Assembly (NCBI RefSeq): GCF_051020765.1
Contig: NC_134937.1
Coordinates: 16,360,947-16,424,946 of the forward strand
Direction: 5' to 3'
Origin: Lasioglossum baleicum
Lineage: Eukaryota > Arthropoda > Insecta > Hymenoptera > Halictidae
DNA: 64,000 bases
The translations under genes were made by a program, and so were the position numbers. Positions within the stretch are counted from its first letter, which is position 1, and each line of letters opens with the position of its first letter. Under the pieces are notes generated by a model. It was not told the origin of the DNA and did not search any database. It worked only from the letters and a program-made list of their open reading frames with translations. Below, one piece after another: positions 11,401-24,250 of the stretch.

Positions 11401-12308
11401 TTTTAACAATGGAGTCGTAGAAGTTTGAAGAGCGTGTTCCTTTACGTCTATGTTGTAAGATGTATTTATATAAAATGTGACGTTATGAATGGAACATAAT
11501 TTGTTGATTTCACGTGTAGAGCAAACATGGATTAATTATTATCCTAGTCTCTTTTATGCAACTATTCTTGAGGAGCGTATGAGGGTTAAACAACAATGTA
11601 AGAAAATTTTTCTAGTAATTGTGACTGCTGTCATTATGCATTGACATTTTCCCGGAGATCAATGGCTACACTAGTTTCGTCGAAGGTGAAGACATATTCT
11701 ACGTCTGTCTTCGTCGATCGCTGATAGCGCAGTACCATCAAATATTCAGCAGCCATATTGGCTGCTAGCCGCAACGTTCGCCATGTTTGGTAGGTCTAGA
11801 CCTTAGACAGTAGATCTGTAGGTGGAACTCTGGTGCATTGATTTAGCGTTGTAAGCCTCGAGCGGTATAATTCCCTGTAGAGAATGCTTAAATCTTTATC
11901 ACGGAAGAGGGCAAGAATTTTCCATCAGAGATTAAGTTCATAAGTAAAATTAGTAGTTGTGCCAACCCGACGAACAAGACGCTAACAGTGCTGTGTAGGT
12001 ACGTGGTACTTTATCTGTGTGTATGTTCTGCTTGTTGTATCTTTAAATATTCTTTATATGTTTGAAAGTGTAGTAAATAATTATAATTTAGTTGGATAGT
12101 ATTTTGTACTTCCCTCTTGACCGTATTAACTTCTCTTTTATGCTGTGGTTCTGCTTTGGGTCGCTGGGATTTAAGATAAAGATACGTAATGTGGTTATAT
12201 TTGCTACATTGTGACGATAGTAAGGGGTACAATTATTACGATTATGCTAAATTTGAGGATAATGTTCCCCAGTGGCACATTAAATCTGGACTCACTTTAT
12301 ATGATGAA

Positions 12309-12493
12309 TAAACTGCGGATTTCATGCAATTATGGCAAAAATGGGTAGGTACGATTTAAAATAGAATAAAGATTAAGAGAAATTAGATACATGAATTTAT
12401 TATTTTCAATGTATTAAAATTATTAAAGGGTGCAAGAATTTTTTACGTGGCCCCTCCTTGAAATGAATGCACAAAATTTTGATTTTGCGGAGA
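12309..12493 (+). mobile_element. hAT-type MITE copy (TAGACTGCGG family), right end eroded
   Basis: The left end reads TAAACTGCGGATTTCATGCA and is followed by the family interior (GGCAAAAATGGGTAGGTACG, then a TTTAAAATAGA-like block). The right end is recognisable only as ATTTTGATTTTGCGGAG near 12475-12493, as if the terminal part had a deletion. The 8 bp before the element is ATGATGAA and the sequence after is ATGGAATA, so the target duplication is at best degraded. The orientation matches the copies at 17.9, 36.4 and 61.1 kb. Confidence 0.6.
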
Positions 12494-15400
12494 TGGAATA
12501 GAAATGGAATTTTTGATTAAAATTAACACTAAACTAATTAGTACACGAAAATAAGGATACAGATCCGAAACAATTACTTTTTAAGCATATTATTGAGCTT
12601 TTCCTTAACTCCAGGAGATACTGTCACCACACGAAAGCAAACACCGTCAAACCACCGCGTCAAAATCATGAAGCCTGTTTCCCCAGCCACTATTTGTCAG
12701 TCTACCTTCGATATTCGATCCAGGAACCGCACAGCTTCCGCAGTCTGTCGATAAGTTAATCACCGAGTCGTGCATGCACCGGTGCCGAATCCGAGCAGTG
12801 TTCGAAAACACTGTCCGCCGTTAGATCGCCGGTCCCGGGGATCGTAATTGCCGTTCCCTAGGTCTATTATCGGCTCACCAGGATGTCCCGGACATCTCCC
12901 TAGGATCCTGTATAACGCGTTATGTAATAACAATGGGCGGTGGGGGTCGCGAGTCGTGACGATCGTCGACAGCGCTTATTATAATAGCACCGTAGGACGT
13001 CGCCTTCGGCAAGGATGGTTTTCGTGTTATTTGCAGATCGTGCACGCCCGGTGCCCCGTGCAACTTGGATCAATTGCGATGCAGCTCTTGTAGGAGCGAG
13101 CCACGAGGCGGTGCATAGCGAGCAATGTTACCGACGCGGGGTGGCGAAAGGAGGAGAGGGGCCGGAGAGAATCGAGAGAAAATCGAGAGACAGACACAGA
13201 ACAGAAGAGAGAGAGAGAGAGAGAGGAGAGCAAGGACGAGACGAGGGCGAGCGAGGGACTGACAGAATGTATCGTGCAGAAAGGGACAGTCGGAAGGAGC
13301 AAGGTTGGAGGGGGTTGGATTGGCGAACAGATACACAGCACGATCGTGAAGCCCGATGTATTGCGTTTGCTAATCCCCAGCATGGCTGACAGTATAATAC
13401 ACCGCTTTGCAAACAGCAGCAACATCGGCGCTGCCTCTGTTGCAGTTGCAGTTGCCTTGCAACCCCTTCGGCACCTCTCCCGGGCCAGCTAAGTATGCAC
13501 GTATGTACCGGCGAGCAGATCCGACGCGGGTGTACGTGTCGCTCTCGTGTCCGTATACGAAGGACACGAACGTTTACTCGTTTAAAGGGGGTGCTAGAGA
13601 GTGCAGAGGGCCCACGAACACCCGGTCAATGCACAGTATGGCGGATCACAACGATACTTGATGACCATTAATTTTACAAAATTTCTTTCATACCGCCCTT
13701 TGGAATTGTCCCATTGCGTAGGAAATTAATTCATACGAAGGATGAAGTTAAGAGGCTACATTATCAATTAATCTTTGATCTTGTGCAAATTATTTGTTCA
13801 TGAAATGGAGCAAGTTTAGGGCATCAAAAAATTTGATGCTTGACGAGTGAAGTTCACCCTGAAGTACAGAAACCATGCACAGGAACGCCGAACAAACGAT
13901 CCCGCGACGTTCAGCCTTCCAATCTGCTGTATCGTGCAGCCGTTGCTTCTCGGAGGCATCTCTTTCTTTGGCGTTTCAATAACCCACTGTTGATCGTGGT
14001 CGTCTGGAGTTGGTGCACGTGCAACGAGACCCGACTCGCGACTCTTTGGTATTGTTCAAGTCCCGGTCTCAGCCACGTGGGACACATCCCCGGTAAAGAA
14101 CAGTCTAGCATCCCCAACAGACGACGCCGCCTCCGTCGTTGTTCGATGGTTGTCGAACAGTCGCCGGGTACGACAAGGCCCCCCGTCGATGGGGACCGAA
14201 AGAATCGTCTCGGTGAAACGTCGCGTCGAATGAGGCAGGTCGATTAATTCTCGCGAACGGTTCCATCCCCGAGGAGCGAGGGGGCCGAGAAGAAAGGGAA
14301 TAAAAACAATCGACCGTGAACTTGTTCCAGCCGAGGAATCGTTCGACCGCCGCACTGCACTGCAGCTCTCGGTCGCGCAGACGGGAGAGGCTAGGAAAAA
14401 AAGAAATGTGCAAAGTGTAGAAAGAAGAAAAAATTGACGAGCAAACAGCCTGAACCGTTCACAAAGGCTCAGCGGAGCGTCTGGAACCCGCGGGTAATTT
14501 CATTTTGCTTTTCTCGATGCGCGGGACCAGGCCCGCCGAAGCCCGTTGACAAAACCGATGCAACCGAGGCCAGAACCCTCGATCAGCAAACGCGGATAGC
14601 CACCCCTCCGCTGCTCCGGCTCCTCGAGTACTTGGTGAATCAAAGTAAAATGGACGACAGTCGGAATCGCGAACCGTACAAAGGCGCGAACAATGACCCA
14701 TTCAGAGTGGGAATCGAGCTGAATGTGACCCGGTCCTGGGACCTCTCGATATACACGTATGTATGTACCTTGCCACTCCGTGCTTACCGGGCCTGAATGA
14801 AGGACGAGTCTTTCCTGGGAACGAGATAATCTTGCTTATAGAACTCTCCGCGAGCGTCCGGAGCCCCTCGAGCATCGAGTGTTCCTCTCTCTAGCTAGCG
14901 CTGATAACAAAAAAAAAAGGGGCGAGTCTTCAAACGAAGAAAATCTCGGGTGAAAAGGATCGTCCTCTTTGATCTCGACAGGAAATGAATACAAGGAGTG
15001 TTGACCTTTTTGTGGCGGACGGGGTGAAACGAGGTTAACGCATACTGCGGCTTGCCGTTTTTCGTCCCGCTCTTCCTCAACCGCGAATATGAGACCCCGA
15101 CGATGTAATAAAAATGTTCTTGGAATTTTTATTCGGCCGCAATTAAATAGCAGTTTTATTAAAAAATCGAGTCCCTGTTGAACTTTGCCGCCTGGGCGCT
15201 CCACAGTTTTATTATAATACGATGAACAGTGGCTTCGTTAATCATTCAACGTGGCTTAAAATGAAAGTTCCAAAGTGGTATTTCTATAAAATTGTTATCG
15301 ACTGGAATGATTAATTTGTTTCAATTTATTGCAATTTTATGGACACCTTCTTTGCAGTAAGACTTCTCCCCCCCCCATCCCGCTTAATAATAAAAAATTA

Positions 15401-17859
15401 TTTATATCCTTTCAAATTTGATATAAATATATTCAGTTTTTGTCCTAATATTGTATATATGCAACGTGATGCAAATTTTTAGAGAAAATCTAAAACTATA
15501 CTTTATACGTTTTATGAAATGAAATGTTCGACTCAAATGAAATCTATTTCTCCGGGATTGATATTTTACCCTTGTCACAAGTTCAAAAATATTTGCAATT
15601 TTCTCATTTTAGAATAAAATTTTTGTTACTCGTTATTCGTTGCAGTCATAGAGAAAATTGTGATACAGAGAATTGATATTTATCACGAGGATAACTTTGC
15701 GGGAAAAAACACGAGAACAATGTTTAATAACAGCCAAATAAAGGCTGTTGGGAATAGACAAGACGCCAGATAATAAAAAGTCTAGACACAGCACTGGCGG
15801 CGTTCCTTCCACACGAGTAAATCGTCCGATTCGAGCAACTACCGGGTAAAGCACGCGATTCTTCCTTTTCTTCGGCTTCTCAACCTCTGACGTGCATTGT
15901 CTCTGATTCAAAGGCGACACGAAGATTGCCGGTTGATAGGTTATCTTCGGCTGGACTGGTTTCCGCGGAAAAAAGCCTTCAGACAGAGAGAACATCGAAA
16001 GGTTTCGATTGTCTTAATTTTAAGGGAAGAACGCCAGCCGCACGATTTCACGTAGCGAAACCTGATGGGAAAAATTTCATTACGCGCCGCCTTCCCATTT
16101 TATTTTTCGACTGGAATTTCTGAGAAACTACCTCCACTTCGTTCTTAATTTTCTTGCTCGCTTTGAACAATTCAAATTACGCGGATATTTGCTGCTATCG
16201 GAATATTAAAGTTTACTTCTTTGCTATCTCCGGTCTGCTATTTGTGCGGATTCCCATTTTTGCTGGCAATTTCCAGGAAATTGGAATCAAGTTCTATTCC
16301 TTGCGGTAATTGAACTGTTTGTGCAGAAGTAGAAGCTTCTACCAGCGATTTTTCAAGGAAATAATTGTCTCCGTGTGTTTAGTACTAGTCGATGATTGTG
16401 AATAAAAAAATTTAGTTGCGAAAATACAAATAAACAATCCCTTCTTCGTTTACAATGCACGAGTAATATTTATCACATAAGGTAGTTACGATGCAATGTC
16501 TCAGTTTGTGTGTGTGATCAATACACTTTTAACAAATTAGTAGAAGAAACCCCAAAATTTCTATTGTAAGCAGTTTCTATTGTTCTCACCCGTGTCGATA
16601 ACAAAAAAGGAAGCAAATTAAGCAGCATTACCGGGCAACATGTCTGTCGATCCGTTATCCGAAAGACAGCAGGTGATGTGCCCAATCGACTCGACTGCGA
16701 AGGGAGGGGGCTGGCCTCGTCGAAGGTTCAAAGCACGGTGATAATTAGTTGGAATTAATTATCCCTACGTCTGGGTAGTTTTAATAGTCGAAAAGGGTGG
16801 CGTGGGCGAGGATCCGCGGTGTCGTCGAACGAGGGAGAAAAAAAAAATCGGCAAGTTGAAAGTTATTCGTCGGACGCGGGTTGAACGATCCTCTCTGGCA
16901 GAGGGCAAGGTCTCCGTGCAGGCGCTAAGTGACTGATAAAGCCTGGTGAAATCCAATTAGGAGCTTTTAATACTTATCGGTCTCTGGCCGACGCGAGCCG
17001 TCACGTCACAACAATATTTTACGATTCTTCGGGGGTTGGCGGGGGTGGTTGTAGGCCGGGCTCGTAATTGCGCGCACTTATACCGCGATTTATCAGCCAG
17101 GACGTGAACATTCGAGTGCAAACGGATTGGTTGGCAATGCGGGCTTTCAAAGCGGGTGAACATATATCGCCCCTTGTGCTGCTGCGCGTTTGTACGTGTG
17201 TGCGTGTATGTTCATTCGAGCGCACGCATGCGTTGGAGATTCTGCGAATCGGATGAACCACCGACCGATGTAGAAAGTAAGGCATCGTTTGATAAACGAA
17301 CGACAAGAACGACCAGATAATGACCAACCCGTCGTTCGATAACCTCTCGTTTCTAGTGAATCGTTCTTTTGTGCGCGATTTCGTTCCGCGAAGAAATATT
17401 TCGCACGCGTACGAGGCCTCGCCTCGTCATGCATCCGGAACGGCTCAATCCGAGGCACGTTTACTGCTCTGATTGAGAGTTATGGCTTCCTGATTTCGCA
17501 TACTCTAGACCCGGTTTAAACACTACAAAATTAAAGAAACATGCATTATAACTGATAATCGATTTTTTAGCTCCTGTGTATCGACAGTGTAAAAGCAATT
17601 TCAATTTACATTTTATTGTGCTTTTATCTGTGTCGATAACCGATAAATCGATCCGTTAGTAGGCTAAGTATATGCTACATAAATAGCCGATCGTAATCAA
17701 CGGGTGGAGACTGCCCGGGATTTAATACCGCCTGTAACATCCGCTGCAATTTCAATTCTGCATAGTTTAATCATCCCCGTAGCACAAAAAAACTAGTTTC
17801 ATTTCCAAGAAACCGAATATTAACTGTTCCAATAAACAGAGGAAAACGAATTTGATAGA
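12494..17859. other. Gene-free sequence, mostly GC-rich with AT-rich interruptions
   Basis: GC-rich blocks run about 12600-13650, 13850-14830 and 16650-17500. The interval 15220-15650 is AT-rich. Open frames such as 13015-13389 (+, Arg/Glu-rich from the GA tract), 13027-13425 (-, Ser/Leu-rich from the same tract), 13840-14247 (+), 14434-14796 (+), 14836-15204 (-) and 15633-15995 (-) have no recognisable domain, and most have a competing frame on the other strand. A C-run (15368-15375) is present. I see no gene. Confidence 0.5.
13205..13230 (+). repeat. (GA)n microsatellite
   Basis: A run of alternating GA of about 20 bp with short interruptions sits in a wider purine-rich segment (13145-13260). 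Long GA runs can bind GAGA-type factors in insects, but nothing else here supports a promoter. The tract creates the two mirror-image low-complexity open frames over it. Confidence 0.9.
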
Positions 17860-18000
17860 TAGACTGCGGATTTTATGTATTTACAACAAAAATGAGATGC
17901 AGTAAAATGATAGAGAGGAAATCAGAAAAAGAGTCATCGATCCATTGTTTTAATTTTACTAAAATCATTAAGGATAGAAGTACTTCCTGTTCCGCAGTAA
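17860..18000 (+). mobile_element. hAT-type MITE copy, internally deleted
   Basis: It starts TAGACTGCGGATTTTATGTA at 17860, contains the family blocks AACAAAAATGAGATGCAG and AAAATCATTAAGGA, and ends near TTCCGCAGTAA at about 18000. Compared with the 61-kb copy, about 60 bp of the right half is missing, including the segment before the CCGCAGTC end. No convincing 8-bp target duplication remains (left flank TTGATAGA). Confidence 0.6.
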
Positions 18001-18054
18001 TTTTTATCTGCAATTTCTATTCGTAATTAATGTTGATATACGAATTTTTACCGA

Positions 18055-18289
18055 GCCTCTATTATACGAACTACAGCTCAGCGTACTATAACTTATATGA
18101 ACGTGTATTTTAGCGATGTTCCGGACAGTCCAACGATTTTTATGAACAGAATCAACAAACTTCTATTATCCGAACGTAGACCTTTCTTATGGATACAAAT
18201 TAGAGGCGGAGGTGGTAGTAGTTAGTTAGCCTCTATTATCCGAACGGCCATGTATCCCGACGTCTTCGGATAAACGAGGTTCCACCGTA
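18055..18289. mobile_element. Pogo/Tigger-like element remnant
   Basis: The right end reads CTTCGGATAAACGAGGTTCC then ACCGTA. On the other strand this is TACGGTGGAACCTCG..., close to the CAGTGGAACCTCGATTATCCGA type of end I associate with pogo/Tigger elements. Two internal CTATTATCCGAACG motifs (about 18170 and 18235) and a CTCTATTATACGAAC at about 18057 are degenerate copies of the same end, suggesting several remnants or a MITE with subterminal repeats. No transposase is seen. Confidence 0.4.
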
Positions 18290-19527
18290 CTCGTACCTCA
18301 AGCGTAGGTATCAAGACCTACTAACAAACAACAAGTGGATTAATCAGTTCATAAATTTGGATGGCAGAAACTGAGCGAGAAGTTTCGGACTAACCCCATT
18401 AAAGTTTCGGTGGTATACATAATGAATGTCTCAGCTGTAGTGATAACTATAGGAGCGTGTTCGCTTAAGAATACTCGGGGAACGCAAACGGAGTCGTCAG
18501 CGGAGCATCAAGCGAACGTTTGCCACTCGAGGCGGGTCTCTGAGACTCGTCATTCTGATGTTGATGAGGCCGGTCTTGCGTGAAGCTCCGATAAGCAAGT
18601 GAATGCCCGACGTTCCTGGCTAAATTTCTTTCGTCATCTGGCAGGAGCGTCTCTCTTCTCTCAGCGTTCTCGCGATATTTTTGCGACCAATTTTCGCTGC
18701 ACCTGTTGTTCATTCCCCGCGATATTCCCCGTTTCTCGTGGTCTACGAGGCTGCCATTTCTTCGGTGTAATTGGGTACTCTACGCGGCGATCCTGTAATG
18801 GGCCATTGTCCATTAAAATACACCACTCGTGCGCCTTCTCTCAAAGAGCGGGTCCGGCGAGGCCGGTGATGGGTTAAATTACCATACACGAACTTTATGG
18901 AAGAAATCAAATTGCCTGGCGATAATATGGATTCCCATTACGAGGCTTGTCGCCGGCGCGAGCCGTTTAACGCTTGCGCGACCATTCACGGGTAATTTGG
19001 AATCTCCACGATCGTGTATCCTCCGTTTATGCTATTATAAATAGACGATTTAAGTCGAATCTTTTAGACGACTTAACCTGTTCGCTACTACTGTCACAAA
19101 TATGTGATATTCATAATCTAACAGTTCACTTAAAAACAGTAAAATTAATTTTATGCAGTTCGTTGTTTAAAGTCATAGTAGAATGAATAATTTTCAGAGA
19201 ATCTGCGACTTTCTTCAGCTAAACTGTTTTAATAATTCATAATTGGGTACGTTGCATTTAATAAAACTATTGAACAAGGAAGGTAAGCAACGAAACAAAT
19301 GCTGGTAGCGAACATGTTAACCCTGTAATGATCGTGGTCGTAAATATTCATTCATAGGTCGAGGTGTATCTGAGAGTAACAAGTGCTAACTAATGCGAAA
19401 CGACTGCTATCGCTATAAATGAAATGGGACACCTCAATGGCCACGACGAATGTATCAAACTACGCTACTGTGTTCGTGAACAAGTGCTATAAGGCTTCTG
19501 TTTAAAAATATTTAGAATCAGTTTTTT
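18290..19527. other. Gene-free sequence
   Basis: 18470-19030 is moderately GC-rich, with frames at 18465-18713 (-) and 18599-18877 (+) that lack any domain. 19030-19300 is AT-rich. I see no gene, RNA or clear repeat. Confidence 0.5.
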
Positions 19528-19812
19528 ACGGTCGCATTAATATTTGGACACTTTTTAAAAGACGATAACTTTTTTAATAGTGGTCCATACCATTTGGATT
19601 TTTATGAGAAGTTAGAACAATTAATTTACAACATGAAGAAGTTATAAATAGCAATTTTTAGTATTTTCTCTTCAATTTCTACCAAGTGCAATTTTGTTTA
19701 AATTTCATGTAGTAAACCCCAGTTGCTCTAACTTCTTAAATCCAAATCGTATGGTCCAAAATTTAAAAAGTTATTGTCTATTTAAAAGCGTCCAAATTTT
19801 TTTATCCGAGAA
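19528..19812. mobile_element. Tc1/mariner-type palindromic MITE
   Basis: The left arm has ATTAATATTTGGACACTTTT, a GATAACTTTTTTAATA block, TGGTCCATACCATTTGGATT and AGAAGTTAGA. The right arm has the complements in reverse order: CTCTAACTTCTTAAATCCAA, ATCGTATGGTCCA, AAAAAGTTATTGTC and AAAGCGTCCAAATTT. The element is about 280 bp, non-coding, with a short AT-rich centre (TTTTTAGTATTTTCTC). The extreme ends have decayed, so the boundaries are approximate and the TA duplication is not certain. It is related in structure to the copies at 3.2, 42.0 and 46.3 kb. Confidence 0.65.
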
Positions 19813-22800
19813 CAATGATAGTCGACTTTTTAACACTTCGTAGTAGGATCCTTTGTGTGAAGAGCCTCGTCAATAAAGAGTAAAGTACCGCAAACAACAG
19901 TTGTTTCGTAATGATTCTACACATGTGTTGGTTCATTAGGAATGACCAAACACCCCCCAGAACCAGGAATAGAATAAAATATGTATCGCCGTCAAAGGGG
20001 CGTGAAGTGACCACAACGCGTGGGACCCTGGCTTTTGTAAGGTTGAATTGAACCGTCGAGAAAACAAGAAATTTCCCGGAGGACCATTGGAATACAGGGC
20101 TCGACTCGTTGCGCAAATATACCCCGAACGCCCGTATGCTGAATCTTGTATGTGATTCTACTGTCTAATCTAAATTTAAGGCTTCGCGTTTCCCACGTCG
20201 TTTGCGTGTTCAGCAGCAAAAGTCTATAAAAGTCTATAAAAGAATTATCAATCGAAACAAAATTCTCCCCTCCTCTTTGGTATTTTTACCCTTTCGGAAC
20301 TCAATTATATTCATACTGTGAAAAATATTTCGCTGTTCATTAAAGGTGGAACACATTTATGTAGAGTTAGACCTTAAAAAAGTAATTTTATTGTCTGTTG
20401 AAATTAAATATATTATTTTCTTTGAATGAATTCCATCGATTCAAGTGGCAGGTCATTTTATCACAATAAAAGTCGTTCTGGGCTTACGAAATGACTGAAA
20501 GCTTGTATAAAATACAAAATAAAATCAAAGATGATTCGAGTAACGAAACAATTCGAATAAAAATCATTTCTCTCTCTCGAAACAAATTCGCAGCAATCCC
20601 CAGACAACAAATTCCGAATATGATCCATGTTTTTTACCTGCATCGGAGAATCGCCGGCTGCGAGAGCGTGCCGCTAATTAATTGACTTTCGGTGAGCGTA
20701 TCGCCGCCGCGATAATGTTCACGGGCGAGTCACCGTCGACATCATTTTGTCAGCGTCCGACAAGATGATCGATATCGTTCACCGAGCGCGGTGTCCTCGA
20801 CTCAAGCCGATTCGAGTGGCTCCGGTGCGGTGCGCGGCCTTATCGAAAATTTCGCGTTGTGTGTGGGCGGATTCGCGCACACACGGCCACGCAGCCTACG
20901 CGATAAACGTTGGGGAGAGAGGGTGTACTTGAAACCGGGCGACAGAGGGTTGTCTGTCTCTGACGCTATACAGCCAGGATATTACGGAAGCAGGTGTGTA
21001 CACTGCTTAACAAACAAGGAGTGATTAATGGCGGCCTCTCGTTGGTCTTGATAGCGGCGGCGTTGTCTTCCTGGCCTCGCGCGCGCGCGTCATCCTCAAA
21101 GAATGCGGGCCGCAGAAAATTAGCAGGTCGGAAAAAGGCGGGTAACCTAACCGCCGAGATGTAACGGCACCATCCTCTCGTCTGTAATTACTTGGAAAGA
21201 AGACAGACGCAGAACCGTTCCGTATCGCGCGCGCGCGCGATCACCGCCGACGATTACCGTCGCGGTTCGCCCGAATGGAGGCAGACTGACGATGACGACC
21301 GATCTGGAATCTAGTTGACATCCCGGAAATTACGTGCCGCCATTGCCGCTCTGGTAATGGGGGATACTGAACGCGATGGGCTCCCGATTTCACCGTTCGT
21401 CATGTATATTTCGTGGGGACCGACCCAAAAAGACCGCCGAAAGAATGACTACCTTGTTTTCGATGGACAATCTATCATATCGCACGTCGCTCCGATATAC
21501 CCTCACAGCCAAAGCCGTCTTATGGGACCGAAAGAAACCGAGACGGGAAAAAACCGATGGAAAAAGGAAACGCGTGTTCCGCTTGATGATAGGGAAGTAG
21601 GACATTATTGCCTCCACTTTGTACCGAAAAGAAATGGTACTTTACACCGCTGCGGGAAAATTCGGAAGCTACACGCTACTTTTAAATCAATTTTTCTTGT
21701 TTATATTTTTCAGTTCATAATATCTAGCTGGATTTATTTACAGTCTTATTCGAATATTTCACACACAAGACAAATCGATTGACTACACTTTGAATTTATT
21801 GACATTTTTCTGGTAAAACAATTGATTGACTTTTTCAAAATAAAGTATCCAATTGTTTAAAATCGAAATACAAATTTTTTCCACTAGAAATTTATTAACT
21901 ACAAAGATGCTCTAATGGTTGTAGAAAATAATTGAACAAGCGGTAAACTACTCTCTAAAAGTAGCAATAGGATAGGCACAAACGACTATCGGAAAATTTT
22001 GACGTAGTTAAAAACCCAAAAACGGTAATTATTGAAATATCTAAAGTACATTTCTAAACGATATCGTATCTTTAATTTCCCATCAAAGGACCAGAATTTG
22101 ATGATCCCATTTCACCGAAATAGCCTGGTTGATCAGCGAAAGAATGATTATCCGATATATATTAAACAGACGGCAGAAAAATTCCCGAGCGCGAGTAAAT
22201 TTAAATTCATTAAATTTAACGAACACTTAAACGCGCCGGCAATTGTCGAAGATTAACAAATTCGTGGATGCGAGTCCGCGTTCGAGTGCGTCCGCGCGTT
22301 CTATTACGATGATTATTATTCGCAGGTCGTCGGCGCGTCGCTCTTTTTTTCCATTAGTATAATTGTTTATTTTCGGGAAATATAGTTTCGATGGCACTCG
22401 AGCGGGCGACCAGTCATCGTTAAAACTTTTGTAGACGCATCATAGGAAAATTCTAATGAGATACAACTTCGTCACGTTCCGGCAGTCTGTAACGAGATGT
22501 TCGATCGGTTGTGTTATACGCGCCGCGCGCCAACACAGGATCGATATACCTATGGTTCGCGTAATATATGGTACATCAAAGGTAATAACACTCGGCTCCG
22601 GTATTTGCTTTCGTATGTACGGACAACGATCGATCGATCATCTACTCTCGCTTTTAAACAGATATTGAACTTCATTATATTTGCCTGTTTAGCCGGCGCC
22701 GTTCAATTTCGCGGTTAATTGTTCATTCCGCGCTCGCAAGAACGTGCCCCTTGCTTTTGTTAACGGCGAAACCGACCAGGCATCAATGGAATGTACCAGC

Positions 22801-23104
22801 CAACACACATTGTTAGAACGTTGCATTAGATAACGAAACAGATTGATTTTAATCGATCGTAATTGGGAATTCAGAAATTGAATTCTTCGCTGCAACACAT
22901 CCGTATCCCTAACTCTGTGTTTGTTAAAATATTTCCAGTTAGTGGATCAATGGAATAATTTTTTATTAAGGAATGCTATTTATATACAGATTGGTAGCAT
23001 CTACTAAGAAAAATGTAGAAAGTATTGTTTTATCAACGTTCTTTATGCAAAATAGAAATTTTCTTCATCAATTGCAAAACACAATAACCATATAGAAGAT
23101 TCTT
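19813..23104. other. Gene-free sequence with a GC-rich centre
   Basis: 20660-21580 is GC-rich and includes CG dinucleotide runs at about 21075-21087 and 21225-21240. The 155-codon frame at 21315-21782 (+) overlaps 21376-21600 (+) and 21390-21617 (-) and has no domain. An 11-bp tandem repeat (AGTCTATAAAA twice) lies at 20221-20241. 21780-22260 and 22900-23100 are AT-rich. I see no gene. Confidence 0.5.
21225..21240 (+). repeat. (CG)n dinucleotide run
   Basis: Alternating CG for about 15 bp. A shorter run lies at about 21075-21087. Intact CG runs suggest this block is not heavily depleted by methylation-driven CpG loss, but this is only suggestive. Confidence 0.85.
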
Positions 23105-23229
23105 TTTGTCTTGAATGATCTTAATAAGTTGGAAATAATATATTATGATTCTTAAATTTTTATAATCTTAGTAGTATTTTAAATTGCATCAGCTCGTTTT
23201 TGTTATAAATTAGTAAAATCCGCAGTCCA
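23105..23229 (-). mobile_element. hAT-type MITE fragment (right-end portion)
   Basis: The right end AAAATCCGCAGTCCA (to 23229) and the preceding interior (TTTTAAATTGCATCAGCTCG, TTTTTGTTATAAAT) match the complement of the family left half. The opposite end cannot be traced in the AT-rich sequence upstream, so the start is approximate. Orientation is opposite to the 36.4-kb copy. Confidence 0.5.
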
Positions 23230-24139
23230 ATGACATATGTCATCAATGGGTCCCAACTCCACAGGGACGACGTCTGTGCGCAATATTTATCTTAACGCAT
23301 GTTCCATAAATTATTATTGGATTATCCAAGCAATATATTAATACATTCATCTATTATTACTGACCCTCTATAATATTGAAAATAACTATGAAAAATACAA
23401 ATTAATCAATATATTGTGCTAAGATTGGAAGAGTAAATAGCAACAGGTATGTTTAACCTAGCAGTAGTTCACGTTACGAGGAGTTCATAACGGATATAAA
23501 AATTAAAGAAATCGTTTAGTCACCGATTCGAGCGTTCAACGAAGAAAAAGGAGAGCACAAGACGTGGACGCATGAATATTCGCCCTCGGCACGTAGGTAC
23601 ATAGGTCCGATTGTTCCCGAAAGGCCACTTAAAAATCAATTGAACTGTGAAGCATCGAGCACTTTCGGCGCGCGACTACGGTGGCCGTGAAACAACGATC
23701 GTCTAAGAACGTTTCTCGTCTTCCTCGTTCTTTTCCGAGACGGAAAACGACGCCGACAGGGGAGAGAAGCGTCTCCTGAAAGAGCCGATTCACCGAACTG
23801 TAAGCACAGCGAGACGCGCGAGCATCGAGGGGTCGTCAATTCAAATTCACGTCGATTGAGCGTCTCGTAGCGCCATTAGCAGATTGTATCGCGCACTTCT
23901 CTGCCCTTAACTAATTTCAAAGTTCCAGTGACCCGCCGACCCGTACACCAATTACGGGAATGCGTCGTTACGCCGATTGCCAATGACGCGATTAGTTGTC
24001 GCCGTTGATTCCTCGCTGAAGACGCATCACCGTCTCCCGACGTTTGACAAACGCTGATTCCTTCCATTGCTGCCGAAAACAACACGACTCGCATCATCGT
24101 ACATTGATTCCATACCAATGAAAACTCGGTACCTACAGT
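23230..24139. other. Gene-free sequence
   Basis: AT-rich to about 23500, then moderately GC-rich. Frames at 23636-23839 and 23876-24118 (both -) are Arg/Ser-rich and unrecognised. I see no gene. Confidence 0.45.
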
Positions 24140-24250
24140 CTAATAAACTGGAGCAAAATGGAAATTGATTTCCTTCCTAATGTTGTTACTATTTTAAATT
24201 ACACCTACCCATGTTTGTTATAAATATATCAAATCCATATGTCGATTACC
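24140..24250 (-). mobile_element. Degraded hAT-type MITE copy
   Basis: The interior TATTTTAAATTACACCTACCC followed by GTTTGTTATAAATATATCAAATCCATATGTCG aligns with the reverse complement of the family left half (CGGATTTTATGCATTTATGACAAAAATGGGTAGGTACAATTTAAAACAG in general form). The terminal GACTGCGG has become CGACATATGG. No target duplication is seen; this is one of the oldest copies in the window. Confidence 0.45.

Larger units (their letters stand above)
7691..12308. other. Gene-free sequence with GC-rich blocks
   Basis: GC-rich blocks lie at about 8200-9270 and 10390-11290. The 192-codon frame at 8680-9258 (-) overlaps open frames on the + strand (8567-8845, 8953-9138, 9056-9436) and has no domain; the 169-codon frame at 10288-10797 (-) likewise overlaps 10310-10519, 10419-10706 and 10516-10926 (+). 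A pyrimidine-rich run lies at about 9720-9820. A short duplication of AATCCTCTgATTT-like sequence lies at 10225-10262. I see no gene. Confidence 0.5.

Noticed and set aside
13015..13425. Glu/Arg-rich plus frame and Ser/Leu-rich minus frame
   Set aside because: Both are produced by translating the GA microsatellite and its purine-rich surroundings.
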